The notes beneath the pieces were generated by a model. It made no database searches. It was not told the DNA's origin and was given only the letters and a program-made list of their open reading frames with translations. The translations under genes were made by a program, and so were the position numbers. A stretch of 64,000 bases of DNA, from assembly GCF_002236105.1 (NCBI RefSeq), contig NZ_NIWU01000001.1, forward strand, positions 310,001 to 374,000, written 5' to 3'. The stretch comes from Pseudomonas umsongensis. GTDB lineage: Bacteria > Pseudomonadota > Gammaproteobacteria > Pseudomonadales > Pseudomonadaceae. Shown here piece by piece: positions 1 to 8,572 of this stretch. Every line of letters begins with the position of its first letter. The first letter of the stretch is position 1.

Positions 1-2
1 AC

Positions 3-515
3 GATGGCATTGTGCGTAGCGCCGAATACCGCTGGTGGAACTGGCAACACGCCAAGGTCGAGCGCAAACGCGTGTTCTATCAGCGCGTCAAGGATCGGTT
101 GATCGTCGTGGGTTACTACATGCCACGGTCCTCCCCCGAACAGGCCCAACAGCTGCTTGGGCAGATTTCGCGACAAGTTGCCAACGACGCGAAAACCACC
201 TTCGGGCTCATTAACCAGCACGATAAACAGTTCACCGAGGATGATCTGTATGCCTTTGTGGTGGATCTCAAGACCAAGCGGTTTGTCGCTCACGGTTTTT
301 CGTCCCGGCTGATCGGCACCGACTTCAAGTCATTGCGCTCAGTCGATGGCAAGCCGATTGGCGAGGACATCCTCAAACAGATGAGCGGCCTTGAAACAGG
401 TGAGATCGCTTATCTGTGGCGTAACCCGATTACCGGGCAAAACGAATACAAGAGAACTTTTCTGCAGCGGGTAAACGGGTTCGTCGTCGCCGTGGGTTGC
501 TATGCAGTCAAGTGA
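3..515 (+). CDS. C-terminal part of a Cache-domain sensor protein (partial)
   Basis: The frame is open to the left edge, so this is the 3' part of a longer gene. The first visible residues, with RWWNW followed by V..RV.DRL.VVGYY, match the end of a Cache (extracytoplasmic PAS-like) sensor repeat. The rest (roughly residues 45-170) looks like a second Cache unit, with a short repeat of the pattern at YLWRNPITGQNEYKRTF and VAVGCYAV. Such domains bind small ligands in the periplasm. No membrane segment or output domain follows, because the protein stops at 515, so in this protein the Cache repeats are C-terminal or stand-alone. The ligand cannot be deduced. The family call is from remembered motif similarity. 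Confidence 0.7.
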   Translation, partial: DGIVRSAEYRWWNWQHAKVERKRVFYQRVKDRLIVVGYYMPRSSPEQAQQLLGQISRQVANDAKTTFGLINQHDKQFTEDDLYAFVVDLKTKRFVAHGFSSRLIGTDFKSLRSVDGKPIGEDILKQMSGLETGEIAYLWRNPITGQNEYKRTFLQRVNGFVVAVGCYAVK

Positions 516-557
516 TCAAGACAGGTACGACTGGTACCCACTCTCAGGAGCGTGCGC

Positions 558-1298
558 ATGACTGATTTGGTATTGCTGCATGGCGGCAACCACGGCTCCT
601 GGTGTTGGGGGCCCTTTATTGAAGTATTAAACCAGCAGCCCGGATGCTTCGAGCGAGTGATTACCCTAGATATGCCAGGGTGCGGCACCAAGCGCGGGCG
701 GGATGTTGTGTCCCTGCGGCTCGATGATGTGGTCGAGGAGCTTAATGAGGACCTGCGTGCACTCGGCGTGAACCAGGCCGTCCTGCTTGGGCATTCCATC
801 GCGGGAGCCCTGCTGCCGATGATGGTACTGGCCGCTCCCCAACTGTATTCGCAGTTGGTGTACCTGGCTTGCGCATTGCCCAGTGAAGGCCAATCAATTC
901 TGCAGCTGCTTGGCACCAGGCTGCATGGCGAAAGTCCGGACCATGTTGGCTGGCCGCTGGATCCTGCGCAAACCACCCCTCAGGCGCTGGCCGTGGCGAT
1001 GTTCGGGCAAGATTTGAGTGAGCAAACCCTGGGTTGGTTGTTAAGTGAAGCGAGCCAGGACACGACGCCACTCTGTGTGGCGACAGACGCCATCAGCCGC
1101 GTGGGATATCCGGGCATCATTGCGGCGAGTTACATCATCACCCTGCGCGACAACATCCTGCCCGTCGACTGGCAGCGGCGGTTTGCGCAACGTGCCGACG
1201 CAGAGGTGGTTGTCGAGATCGATACAGCGCATGAGCTGTTCGTATCACACCCGCAGTTGCTTGCGGATGTCGTATGGGGCCTGGAGCGGCATGGGTGA
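558..1298 (+). CDS. alpha/beta hydrolase
   Basis: A 246-residue alpha/beta-fold hydrolase. The oxyanion-loop motif HGGNHGSWCW is at the N terminus, the nucleophile elbow is GHSIAG, the likely acid is in LRDNILP and the catalytic histidine is in DTAHELF. The length and motifs resemble the esterase/hydroxynitrile-lyase-like branch (plant methyl-esterase-like and EstC-like enzymes). I chose ATG 558 over GTG 552 because AGGAG at 546-550 is well spaced for it. The stop TGA overlaps the ATG of the following MFS gene by one base (TGATG), so the two are translationally coupled and the hydrolase substrate or product may be the transported compound. The substrate is unknown. Confidence 0.85.
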   Translation: MTDLVLLHGGNHGSWCWGPFIEVLNQQPGCFERVITLDMPGCGTKRGRDVVSLRLDDVVEELNEDLRALGVNQAVLLGHSIAGALLPMMVLAAPQLYSQLVYLACALPSEGQSILQLLGTRLHGESPDHVGWPLDPAQTTPQALAVAMFGQDLSEQTLGWLLSEASQDTTPLCVATDAISRVGYPGIIAASYIITLRDNILPVDWQRRFAQRADAEVVVEIDTAHELFVSHPQLLADVVWGLERHG

Positions 1299-2491
1299 TG
1301 GGCGACATCGGTGTTTTAAGCCGTAGTAATGGCAAGGCTATCGGCAGCCACTGGTTGATCCTGTCCATTATCTGCTTCAACTTCATCTCGTACGTCTGCA
1401 GTGGCTTGCCACTTGCGGTGTTGCCGGGCTATGTCCTCAATGACCTGGGCCTGACCTCGATTTTTGCCGGCGTGGTGATCAGCTCGCAGTACCTGGCGAC
1501 GCTCCTGGCTCGCCCGTTGGCCGGTGGCGTGGCTGATCGCCTGGGCGCCAAATACGCGGTGGTGTGTGGGCTCAGCGGCTTGATGTTGAGCGGCATCCTG
1601 ACCGCACTTGCGCTCATCTTGCACACCCAACCCTGGTTGACCCTGACGCTCATACTGCTGGGCAGGCTGGTGTTGGGGGCGTCCACGGCCATGATCTCCA
1701 CGCCTTGTTGCACCTGGGCCATTGGATTATGTGGTGCGCCTCGGGCAGCACAGGTCATGTCGTGGAACGGAATAGCGGCTTATGGTGGTACGGCAGTCGG
1801 AGCGCCGCTGGGCGTGCTGCTGCGTAATTCGTTAGGTATTGCCAGTGTCGGACTGTGCACCGTATTGCTTGGCCTGATGTTCCTGCTTTTGGCGCTGGGC
1901 AAGCGCCCGGCGCCCTTGATTTCAGGCGCCCGATTGGCATTTTATCGAGTTCTTTTCGCGGTCATGCCCAATGGCCTGGTCCTTGTGTGCAGTTCAGTAG
2001 GGTTTGGCGGCCTGACGGCATTCGTCGCACTGTACTTCGACAGCAACGGGTGGGACAACGCCGCCTACTGTTTGAGTGGGTTCGGTGCTGGTTTTATCGT
2101 TGCCCGCTTGTCGTCGCCCGGAATACTGCAGCGATACAGGGGCTACAAGGTGGTGGGCGGCTGCCTGCTTGTACAGACCTTGGGAATGCTGCTGATATGG
2201 CTGGCGCCATCTCCCGCACTGGCAATTGCTGGCGGTGCGCTGACCGGGATAGGGGTGTCATGGGTCTATCCGGGATTAGGGGTGGAAACACTGTCCAGCA
2301 CTCCGGCGGCCAACCGTAATTCGGCGCTCAGTGCACTTTCTTTATTCTTTGATATCGCAGTGGGGCTGGCCGGCCCGGTGATGGGCCTGGTTGCTTCTGG
2401 CCTAGGCTATGCGGCGATATTTCTCTGTGCTGCGTTGATGTCGATGGGTGGGTTTGTTGCGGTGCTCTATTTGTGTAGGAATAAAAGGTAG
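1298..2491 (+). CDS. MFS transporter, YhhS/YfcJ-like
   Basis: A 397-residue major facilitator with about twelve hydrophobic segments. The first loop reads LPGYVLNDLGL and the segment 2-3 loop reads LARPLAGGVADRLG, both close to the E. coli YhhS/YfcJ group of putative efflux carriers. An in-frame ATG at 1274 exists inside the upstream gene, but ATG 1298 overlaps the upstream stop codon and follows GGAG at 1283-1286, so I prefer it. It is coupled to the hydrolase. The role is probably export of a small amphipathic molecule, inferred from the family only. There is no regulator next to the pair. Confidence 0.85.
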   Translation: MGDIGVLSRSNGKAIGSHWLILSIICFNFISYVCSGLPLAVLPGYVLNDLGLTSIFAGVVISSQYLATLLARPLAGGVADRLGAKYAVVCGLSGLMLSGILTALALILHTQPWLTLTLILLGRLVLGASTAMISTPCCTWAIGLCGAPRAAQVMSWNGIAAYGGTAVGAPLGVLLRNSLGIASVGLCTVLLGLMFLLLALGKRPAPLISGARLAFYRVLFAVMPNGLVLVCSSVGFGGLTAFVALYFDSNGWDNAAYCLSGFGAGFIVARLSSPGILQRYRGYKVVGGCLLVQTLGMLLIWLAPSPALAIAGGALTGIGVSWVYPGLGVETLSSTPAANRNSALSALSLFFDIAVGLAGPVMGLVASGLGYAAIFLCAALMSMGGFVAVLYLCRNKR

Positions 2492-3178
2492 GAGCGATAA
2501 GAGGTGCTGTTGCTACGGATGTCCGCCCCATGGCACAGCGGCTATACCCGACAGCGGCTATCAAAAAACGGTTACCAACGTGACCACTTGCAAGACCAAC
2601 TAGTAATCGCTTGCCGCTGGAGGGTTGTTACGGCGGCATTCCGTTCCCGATTCCGAAAATCGACACGAGGTCATCTGGAGTGGTCCAGCTTTCGCGATGG
2701 ACGTTGACTGGGCGGTGAGGGGCTCACGAGGGGCGAACTGTATCCCATACGATGCTCATGAATTGCCCTTTATTATTGTTGAAGTGGAGTGCTTTTAATG
2801 CCAACTTCGTGCGAAATTGGTTGTCGCTTTACGGTGATCGACACCTCAGTGACTTGCCTGCTTTCTTGTCGGTGAAGCTAGGGCCAAACATTCAGAACTA
2901 GCAGTCCGTCAGCATCGGGTTGCCTTGCGCAGACGGAATGATAGTCGTGAAATGGCCTTTCTCCGATCCTGATGACTGTGCCCGATTCGTTCGTGGAATG
3001 ACGCAAAGATCCGCATCGACTCCATTCACCTCGATGTCGAGCGCATGAACATGAGCACTGACACTGCGGTGGCACGGATCGTGGCGGTCTTCGGTGTGGC
3101 GAAGCCGCCGTCTGTTCCCAGTCGGTTTAGCTGGAGGAAGAATCTCTCAATTCTGCGTTGCACCGACGTGCCCAGCGA
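2492..3178. other. Gene-poor stretch with a probable DUF1329 remnant
   Basis: No intact gene is supported here. Around 2619-2720 the plus strand, read across one frameshift, gives PLEGCYGGIPFPIPK followed by a phrase like HEVIWSGP. This is the signature block of the DUF1329 outer-membrane-associated family (GGIPFPIPK..G.E..WNH). Both frames soon meet stops, so this is a decayed fragment. Farther right, short open stretches such as 2757-2891 (44 codons, no ribosome site) and 3045-3230 show no recognisable family. The mixture of fragments fits a decayed junction zone. Confidence 0.4.
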
Positions 3179-3628
3179 TCAAAATGCGTACCCTTCAGCA
3201 ACCTGTATTAGTAATTGCTCAACCTGGTGAGTGCCTTGTTTGGTTGAGAGCATTGCTATTGGACTTTTCCCGGAAAAATGATCCTTAGGCTTCGAGAGCC
3301 ACGAACTGGCTTTCTCTCTTCTACCAAAAAGTACTTCTGCCATAGCGGCGATGTAGGCATGTCGAAATAAGCGCTCACTCTCATCCACCGTGAGTCTCTG
3401 CCCGAGCGTCAACCTAGAGCTGAGTGTCTTGTAAGGGATGATCTGGTCGCGTTGTTGCGGGGGGATTTTGCCCTGCTCGCAAAAAATGTTGATCCGATCG
3501 GCTGAAAAGCCGGCATTGATCATCTCATGGATGTCCGAGTCTGAAGCGTCGATGGGGACATTGAGAAAATCTGACAACCGGTCCCGGAAGTCACGATAAG
3601 AATTCTCGTTCAGCACTTCGGCAAGCAT
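3179..3628 (-). CDS. Xre/MbcA/ParS-type antitoxin with DUF2384 toxin-binding domain, orphan
   Basis: A 149-residue protein. The C-terminal half (about residues 80-149) has the DUF2384 pattern: LTVDESERLFRHAYIAAMAEVLFG, a WL-KP hinge and a final block with GT..VE.LL...EGYAF. The N-terminal half is the helical Xre-like region of RES-Xre type II antitoxins. In these systems the RES toxin gene normally follows and overlaps the antitoxin. Here nothing of the right size follows on the minus strand below 3179, so the toxin appears to have been lost or replaced. The start ATG at 3628 is the only good one. An orphan antitoxin could act as an anti-addiction protein or as a DNA-binding repressor. Family confident, function inferred. 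Confidence 0.75.
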   Translation of the reverse strand: MLAEVLNENSYRDFRDRLSDFLNVPIDASDSDIHEMINAGFSADRINIFCEQGKIPPQQRDQIIPYKTLSSRLTLGQRLTVDESERLFRHAYIAAMAEVLFGRREKASSWLSKPKDHFSGKSPIAMLSTKQGTHQVEQLLIQVAEGYAF

Positions 3629-3827
3629 GGCGCACCTTCATGGTTGGATCTTTGCCACTTAGTATCTGGCACATCCGTATCGCATGAAAGCGCGCAAATT
3701 TTAACGGCCGCTGCCGCATGGTTCATTTAGAACTGGAGGAGGCAGGGAAGCGCCCAATCACTAGAGCGTTCGGTCGGGGAAAAAACGATAGGGATAGCTA
3801 AATTCATGTCGACGCATGCTTGTTGGC

Positions 3828-4082
3828 TCAGTCGCTTGCCGCCAAATCAGAAGCCAATTCGTGGAGAGACAGCGCCTCAGGCAAGAGAAATTGCGGCTCG
3901 CATTCCAATACGGTGGCTATGCGATATAGCTTTTCCACGGTGATGTTGACTTCACCGCGTTCAATACGCCCCATATAGCTACGATCGACACTGCAGGAAA
4001 GCGCCAAGGCATCTTGTGAAAATCCTTTGGCCTTCCGTTGTGTCCGTATTCTTTCGCCCAATGCCTTTGCAAGCTGATGCAT
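3828..4082 (-). CDS. Xre-family HTH regulator (C-protein-like)
   Basis: An 84-residue single-domain helix-turn-helix protein: LGERIRTQRKAKGFSQ, then LALSCSVDRSYMGRIERG and VTVEKLYRIATVLE-type text (here ITVEKLYRIATVLE). This is typical of restriction-modification control proteins and small Xre repressors. An upstream TTG at 4136 would lengthen it, but ATG 4082 has a GAGGCGG ribosome site and leaves room for a leader. The gene is divergent from the winged-helix/helicase operon, and a perfect palindrome with an embedded promoter lies between them (4141-4152). It very likely autoregulates and controls that operon, as control proteins of defence modules do. That is inference from layout. Confidence 0.85.
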   Translation of the reverse strand: MHQLAKALGERIRTQRKAKGFSQDALALSCSVDRSYMGRIERGEVNITVEKLYRIATVLECEPQFLLPEALSLHELASDLAASD

Positions 4083-4121
4083 AACCGCCTCGGTTCCCAC
4101 TGAGGCGGCACTATCGTGCGT

Positions 4122-4152
4122 TTGCGGATGAATCAACCACGGATTATAATCC
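4122..4152 (+). promoter_or_regulatory. Promoter and operator palindrome between xre and helicase operon
   Basis: A 12-bp perfect palindrome GGATTATAATCC lies at 4141-4152. It contains a consensus -10 box TATAAT at 4145-4150, with TTGCGG at 4122-4127 placed 17 bp upstream as a -35 box. The palindrome also gives TATAAT on the minus strand toward the xre gene. A repressor bound here would block both directions. The binding protein is inferred to be the Xre product. Confidence 0.6.
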
Positions 4153-4193
4153 GCATTTTGATCGTTCCGCGAATTTCCCTTCCAGGTGCCTGC

Positions 4194-4775
4194 ATGAAAC
4201 CCGATTCATTTATCCTCGACAGGCGGCTTTACGACCTGTTTCAGCAGGAGCATCTACGCCAATTTACGACCCAGGAGCTGCGTGACGCGTACGCTACTCA
4301 CCTGACGGGTATGACTTTTAACAGCAGCGACTTGCGTCGATATGTCTATGAGCAGATCCGACGCATGCTGCGTAGTGGATGGGTCATTCAGGATGAAAAA
4401 CGACAAAAGCGAGGTCAGATCTATCACTGGCACGGAATTCCGGCGAACTTGCAGGTAGAGCTCGTCGATAATGGGTACGAGAGCAGTGCTAAGCCGACAA
4501 ATAAACCGTTACATCAGCCCTTACAAAGCATGGACCCAGAGCAGTCAGGCCCAGATGTGATCGAGCACTTGGAGTCCATACTCAAAGAAATTCGCCTCGA
4601 CTTCCTTTCTTCGATGGGAGAGGCGGAGCGGTATAAGCAGCTGCTCGAGGAAATGCCGCATCTGAAAGACCAAGTCGAAGGCGAGTATTTGGAGGCTCGA
4701 GACCGAAGCTCTCGTCTTCTAGGGCATCTCCGGGCGGTCGAAAAGACGCTCAAGACAGTCACGTCCGCACGATGA
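4194..4775 (+). CDS. Unknown protein, winged-helix-like N terminus and coiled coil C terminus
   Basis: A 193-residue protein that I do not recognise as a named family. Residues 1-90 have the alternating helices and closing strand expected of a winged helix (LYDLFQQEHLRQFTTQELRDAY ... IRRMLRSGWVIQDEK, RGQIYHW). Residues 120-190 are charged heptad-like helix suited to a coiled coil. An earlier in-frame start at 4116 lies inside the promoter, so ATG 4194 with AGGTG six bases upstream is preferred. The stop overlaps the helicase start by four bases (ATGA), so both are made together. A DNA-binding or adaptor subunit for the helicase is the simplest guess. Confidence 0.6.
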   Translation: MKPDSFILDRRLYDLFQQEHLRQFTTQELRDAYATHLTGMTFNSSDLRRYVYEQIRRMLRSGWVIQDEKRQKRGQIYHWHGIPANLQVELVDNGYESSAKPTNKPLHQPLQSMDPEQSGPDVIEHLESILKEIRLDFLSSMGEAERYKQLLEEMPHLKDQVEGEYLEARDRSSRLLGHLRAVEKTLKTVTSAR

Positions 4776-6157
4776 AAGCATTGCCGAGAAAATGGCAGAG
4801 TCAATGCATTGAGATCGCGTTGGAACACTACACCTCAACGCCGCACTTCTTCTGTCAAGCCACCCCGGGGGCGGGGAAGACTCGGATGGCCGCAGAGCTT
4901 GCTCGGCGTTTGTTGGAGCAGGGCAAGATCGATCTCGTGCTGTGTTTTGCTCCCTCGTGCCAAGTCGTCGAAGGCTTTCGCACTACGTTCTCTACAGTAT
5001 TGGGGAGGCGTTTGGATGGACTGATCGGTGCCATTGGAACCGCAAGTACCTATCAAGCCATGGAGCACCAGGATGAGGCTTTCTGGAGGCTTTTCGATGA
5101 CTATCGCGTGTTTGCAATATTCGACGAAATCCATCACTGCTCAGGACACGATCCGCTTTTAAGCAATGCCTGGGGACAACAAATTCTTTTGAAGATGCAG
5201 GACCGTGCCGCTTTTACCTTGGCTCTATCGGGTACACCCTGGCGCTCCGATGACAGAGGCATTGCTCTGGCTCGTTACTCCAACCCGGAAGGCCGATTGA
5301 TTTGCGACTATCGCTACGGCCTTAAAGACGCCATTTCCGACGGGGTTTGTCGGTCACCTCGCATTGTTCTGTTAGATAACCAGATGCTGAGGCTCAAAGA
5401 AGATTCTGCAAACGAGAGTACGATCAAGCTTTTTCCCAGCATCGCTAAGCTGCTGCGTGAGTCTCCGGTCTCATACGAGGATCTGATTTGTCATAAGGAC
5501 GCGCTTCTCCAGTTGCTTGACCTGGGGAGCAAGAAACTTGATGAAGTGCGGATGCTTAAACCGAATGCCGCGGGCTTGGTAGTTGCCACGAATATCAAGC
5601 ATGCTCAACAAGTCGCCATGGCGCTGAAGGACAAGGGCGAAAGCTTCCAAGTCGTGACAACCAGAACCCCGGATGCGCAACAGGTAATCAATGGGTTCAA
5701 AAATAGCGACTGCCGTTGGATTGTTGCAGTGGGAATGATCAGTGAGGGGACCGATATTCCTCGGCTTCAAGTTTGCTGCTACCTCAGTCGAATCCGTACT
5801 GAACTGCATTATCGTCAGGTGCTGGGAAGAATCCTTCGACGTATGGGCGAGATTGATGATCAAGCTTGGTTATTCGTCCTGGCGGAGCCGACACTGAAGC
5901 GATTCTCTCAGCGTATCGCAGATGATTTGCCGGAAGATCTGGCTGTTGTGTGCGCTTTAGGTGCGCCTGCACCCCAGGCTTGTGCAATCGAAGGTGAGTT
6001 GGATTGTTCCGTGAACACTCTCAGTGGAGACCCAGGCAGCTCTACGCCTACTGCTACAGCGCAGAAATTTCTATCGGAGGTCGATTTGTCCCCTACATCG
6101 ACTTATCAAATAAGCTTTTCGAAGAATTATCGCCAGCAACTGTTGGCCGTTTTCTGA
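4772..6157 (+). CDS. Superfamily 2 DEAD/DEAH-type helicase or translocase
   Basis: A 461-residue SF2 ATPase. Walker A is ATPGAGKT at residues 30-37 with K36, motif II is DEIH at 118-121, motif III is SGTPW starting at S153, a conserved GMISEGTDIP block corresponds to motifs IV-V, and motif VI is QVLGRILRR at about 349-357. This is the compact two-RecA core of the type III restriction/RecG-like helicases (ResIII family) with about 90 extra residues at the end. There is no nuclease motif in it. It overlaps the upstream winged-helix gene and is followed by a broken phosphatase gene. Such small helicases beside Xre regulators are common in anti-phage cassettes, so a defence role is plausible but not proven. 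Confidence 0.85.
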   Translation: MKALPRKWQSQCIEIALEHYTSTPHFFCQATPGAGKTRMAAELARRLLEQGKIDLVLCFAPSCQVVEGFRTTFSTVLGRRLDGLIGAIGTASTYQAMEHQDEAFWRLFDDYRVFAIFDEIHHCSGHDPLLSNAWGQQILLKMQDRAAFTLALSGTPWRSDDRGIALARYSNPEGRLICDYRYGLKDAISDGVCRSPRIVLLDNQMLRLKEDSANESTIKLFPSIAKLLRESPVSYEDLICHKDALLQLLDLGSKKLDEVRMLKPNAAGLVVATNIKHAQQVAMALKDKGESFQVVTTRTPDAQQVINGFKNSDCRWIVAVGMISEGTDIPRLQVCCYLSRIRTELHYRQVLGRILRRMGEIDDQAWLFVLAEPTLKRFSQRIADDLPEDLAVVCALGAPAPQACAIEGELDCSVNTLSGDPGSSTPTATAQKFLSEVDLSPTSTYQISFSKNYRQQLLAVF

Positions 6158-6358
6158 TGTGTATTTTGTCCATTAAGAGACCATATCAGTGCTGGTTCAG
6201 CGTGGCCTGGGGGTCCACCTATGTTGGAACTTGTGATCTATCTCTCCGCTGAGCTCGGTCGGCTGCCACCCTTCTTTAGCACTGATAGAGGAGGGAGGTC
6301 GTTGATCGTGATCGGCGCGACAGCGAACCATTTTGCTCATCAAGAGCGTGGGGGGGTA

Positions 6359-7369
6359 ATGAAAGGTAAACGCAAAGCGAAAACATCGAAATGGGCCATG
6401 AAGTTTCAATTTAAAACGGAGGCTCAGCGGTCAATCTCCGCGAGGTCCGAAAAAGCGTCAAATCGTTTTCTTGATGCCGCGCTGCATTTGGGTTCAGCGC
6501 ACGAGCCGCTAGGCAGGCTCGCTGGGGCGTCATTCGAGCACCACACAAAAAGCCCAGAACTGCCAGAGCTGCTTACCTCCGTCATCAACATAGTTTGCAA
6601 GGCAGGCCAACCCTCGTAACAGAATGGCAACGAGAAGACGGGCCAAGGGGGCAGGGGGACAAGGCAGTCGTTGATGTCGAAATTGAACAGCTTCTACGTC
6701 AGCGGTTGCTTGACCTGTTTTTCTGCGACTATTGGGGGGAGGAGACCGGCCATACCCTGACACCTGACAGGAGATTCATGGTGTTGGGTAGTTGACCCCA
6801 ATGATGGCACAAACGATTTTCTGAGAGGGCTGAAAGGCTCAGCTATATCAGTCGGCCTTCTATACAAACACACACCAATCTTAGGTGTGGTCTACGCACC
6901 CGTAACGCTCGAAGGGTTTCCAGATTGCATCGCTTGGGCTGAAGGATTGTCCAATTTGCTACGCAATGGGAAATCCGTAGCCCCCAAGCTTCCGGGCATG
7001 ATTTGGTCGAGCGATTGTCGCGTGATGCTCAGTTCAGCTGCCGTAAATAAGGCAGAAATAAATCACCAGCTTTGCGCTCCAAGCAGTTTTGTCTGCATGC
7101 CCTCGATTGCCTACAGGCTTGCAAAAGTAGCCGCTGGCGATGGCGTGTGCGGTGTTTCTGTATGCCAGGTATCTGCGCATGATGTTGTCGCGGGTCATGC
7201 GTTGCTTAAGGGGGCGGGCGGCGTTCTGCTCAATGAAAATGGCGAATCAATACGGTACGTAACGCAGGACAATATGCAAATAGTATCACGACGCTGTTTT
7301 GGTGGATTGGAAGCTGTGTGCCGAACATTGGCTGCTCGAGATTGGGATCGAATTTTCACCGATAAATAA
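6359..7369 (+). pseudogene. Inositol-monophosphatase/CysQ-like phosphatase, frameshifted
   Basis: All three metal-site motifs of the IMPase superfamily are present, but in two frames. In the first frame (from ATG 6359) residues ending LPELLTSVINIVCKAG resemble the N-terminal helix. A stop follows at 6617-6619, but the sequence continues in the +2 frame with TEWQREDGPRGQGDKAVVD and GEETG (about 6628-6745). Near 6785 it returns to the first frame with WVVDPNDGTNDFLRG and runs to 7369, including SAHDVVAGHALLKGAGG. Two compensating indels about 170 bp apart therefore break the gene. Related enzymes remove phosphate from 3'-phosphoadenosine nucleotides or inositol phosphates. It follows the helicase on the same strand. 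Sequencing error at both places is possible but less likely. Confidence 0.7.
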
Positions 7370-7528
7370 TTTTTTCCTGGAAAATTAGTCTGTCGCAGTA
7401 GCCAACAAACAATCCGCGTTATCCAAATCTCCATATCATTATCTGGCTGACATGGCGGCTTCCTTTACAAATTGAAGGGATAAGAATCTCGGAGCGAGCG
7501 CGATGCACGCTCCGGTTCAAGTGATTGG

Positions 7529-8245
7529 CTACAGGTGTTCGAGCAGCTCGATTTCGCGGGTGATGAGTGCAGTGACGTCAATCATCCCTTCGCGGGGGAA
7601 CACTTCAGTATTGATTGACCACGCGTCACGACGGCCCGGTGTGAAGCGTAGTGCACCAATATCTTGAAGTAGGGCTGCAAGCGCGCTGGCGTCAGGCGGC
7701 TTACCCTTCTTGTCGGTCGCCTCGTAGTAGGCTTTGCCGATACCAAACGCGCTTTCGCCGGCACGGATCTTCGTTGCGCTGTTGGCTAATGGGAATGTCG
7801 TGCTGTCCGATACTTCCCAAAGAATATTCAACATCTTGTTGATGACCTCGATCGGGTAGCGGCGGCCTTCATGGAGCCGTATTGCGCCGTCGTCAATCTG
7901 GTAGTGGAACTTATTGCCTCTTGCAGCGGTGTAGCACTCGGTCCAAGCGTCACCAGGCATCGGGGGTGTGGTCAATTTAGCCTGAGCATTGCTCCCGTCA
8001 CGAGGCAGGTCATAACCGATCATGAACAATGCAGCCTCCAGTTGGCGGAGCGCCAGTACGGCAGAGGAGGCAGCAAAGCCGCTGGCAGGTGCCCGGGCCA
8101 ATGTCGCTGACAGAATCCAGCAGGACTTGAGATTCCACTCTGCATGGTGAGCACCGGTGATCAAACGCGGAAAGCTGAAACCATCCCGACTAGGGTTGCG
8201 GTTCTTGGGCGACTTGGCATGAGGGCCCTCTTTCGAAGGCGTCAA
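7529..8245 (-). CDS. Unknown protein
   Basis: An open frame of up to 238 codons on the minus strand, starting at TTG 8245 or at a later codon. No good ribosome site or ATG near the beginning decides the start. The protein from about residue 60 is regular (ALRQLEAALFMIGYDLP, then IEVINKMLNILWEVSDSTTFPL, ending ITREIELLEHL) and looks like a real soluble helical protein. I see no catalytic motif, signal peptide or membrane segment. It converges on the broken phosphatase gene and is divergent from the reverse transcriptase, so it is probably part of the same accessory cargo. Confidence 0.5.
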   Translation of the reverse strand: MTPSKEGPHAKSPKNRNPSRDGFSFPRLITGAHHAEWNLKSCWILSATLARAPASGFAASSAVLALRQLEAALFMIGYDLPRDGSNAQAKLTTPPMPGDAWTECYTAARGNKFHYQIDDGAIRLHEGRRYPIEVINKMLNILWEVSDSTTFPLANSATKIRAGESAFGIGKAYYEATDKKGKPPDASALAALLQDIGALRFTPGRRDAWSINTEVFPREGMIDVTALITREIELLEHL

Positions 8246-8572
8246 AGGAAATTCGATACAGGGCTTTTGAGCGTAGTTGTGTTTTTACACACTCTGGGCC
8301 CGTTTCTGTCGCTGCTCACAGGCAGTTGTGGGTCGAAAGATCTTCGTTTCCCCCAAGAAGGAGAAGTTCACGCTCCAGTTGGCTCGCATGAAAGTCTTGC
8401 CGCTGCAGCTGCCGGCCTAGGCACAATCCCGGACGATTCGATGTGTATGCTCAGCCGGTTACTTTACTAAGCGTCTATCGACATGCACCGGGCGTGCTGA
8501 GATGATCGGTGGGTGAGAGGATTGTCGGTGCACTGAGCCCGGCGAATAGAGGTCTTCAGCCCGGGAAAGGAC
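8246..8572. other. Leader region before the reverse transcriptase, possible structured RNA
   Basis: About 330 bp with no supported gene. The right end contains an inverted pair TGCACCG (8484-8490) and CGGTGCA (8526-8532), then two GCCCGG boxes just upstream of the ribosome site. Several defence reverse transcriptases use a non-coding RNA encoded just upstream, so this leader is where one would be expected. The sequence alone does not prove an RNA gene. Confidence 0.25.

Noticed and set aside
4116..4193. Longer start for the winged-helix protein and TTG 4136 start for xre
   Set aside because: Both would place coding sequence over the promoter palindrome and over each other; ATG 4194 and ATG 4082 have better ribosome sites.
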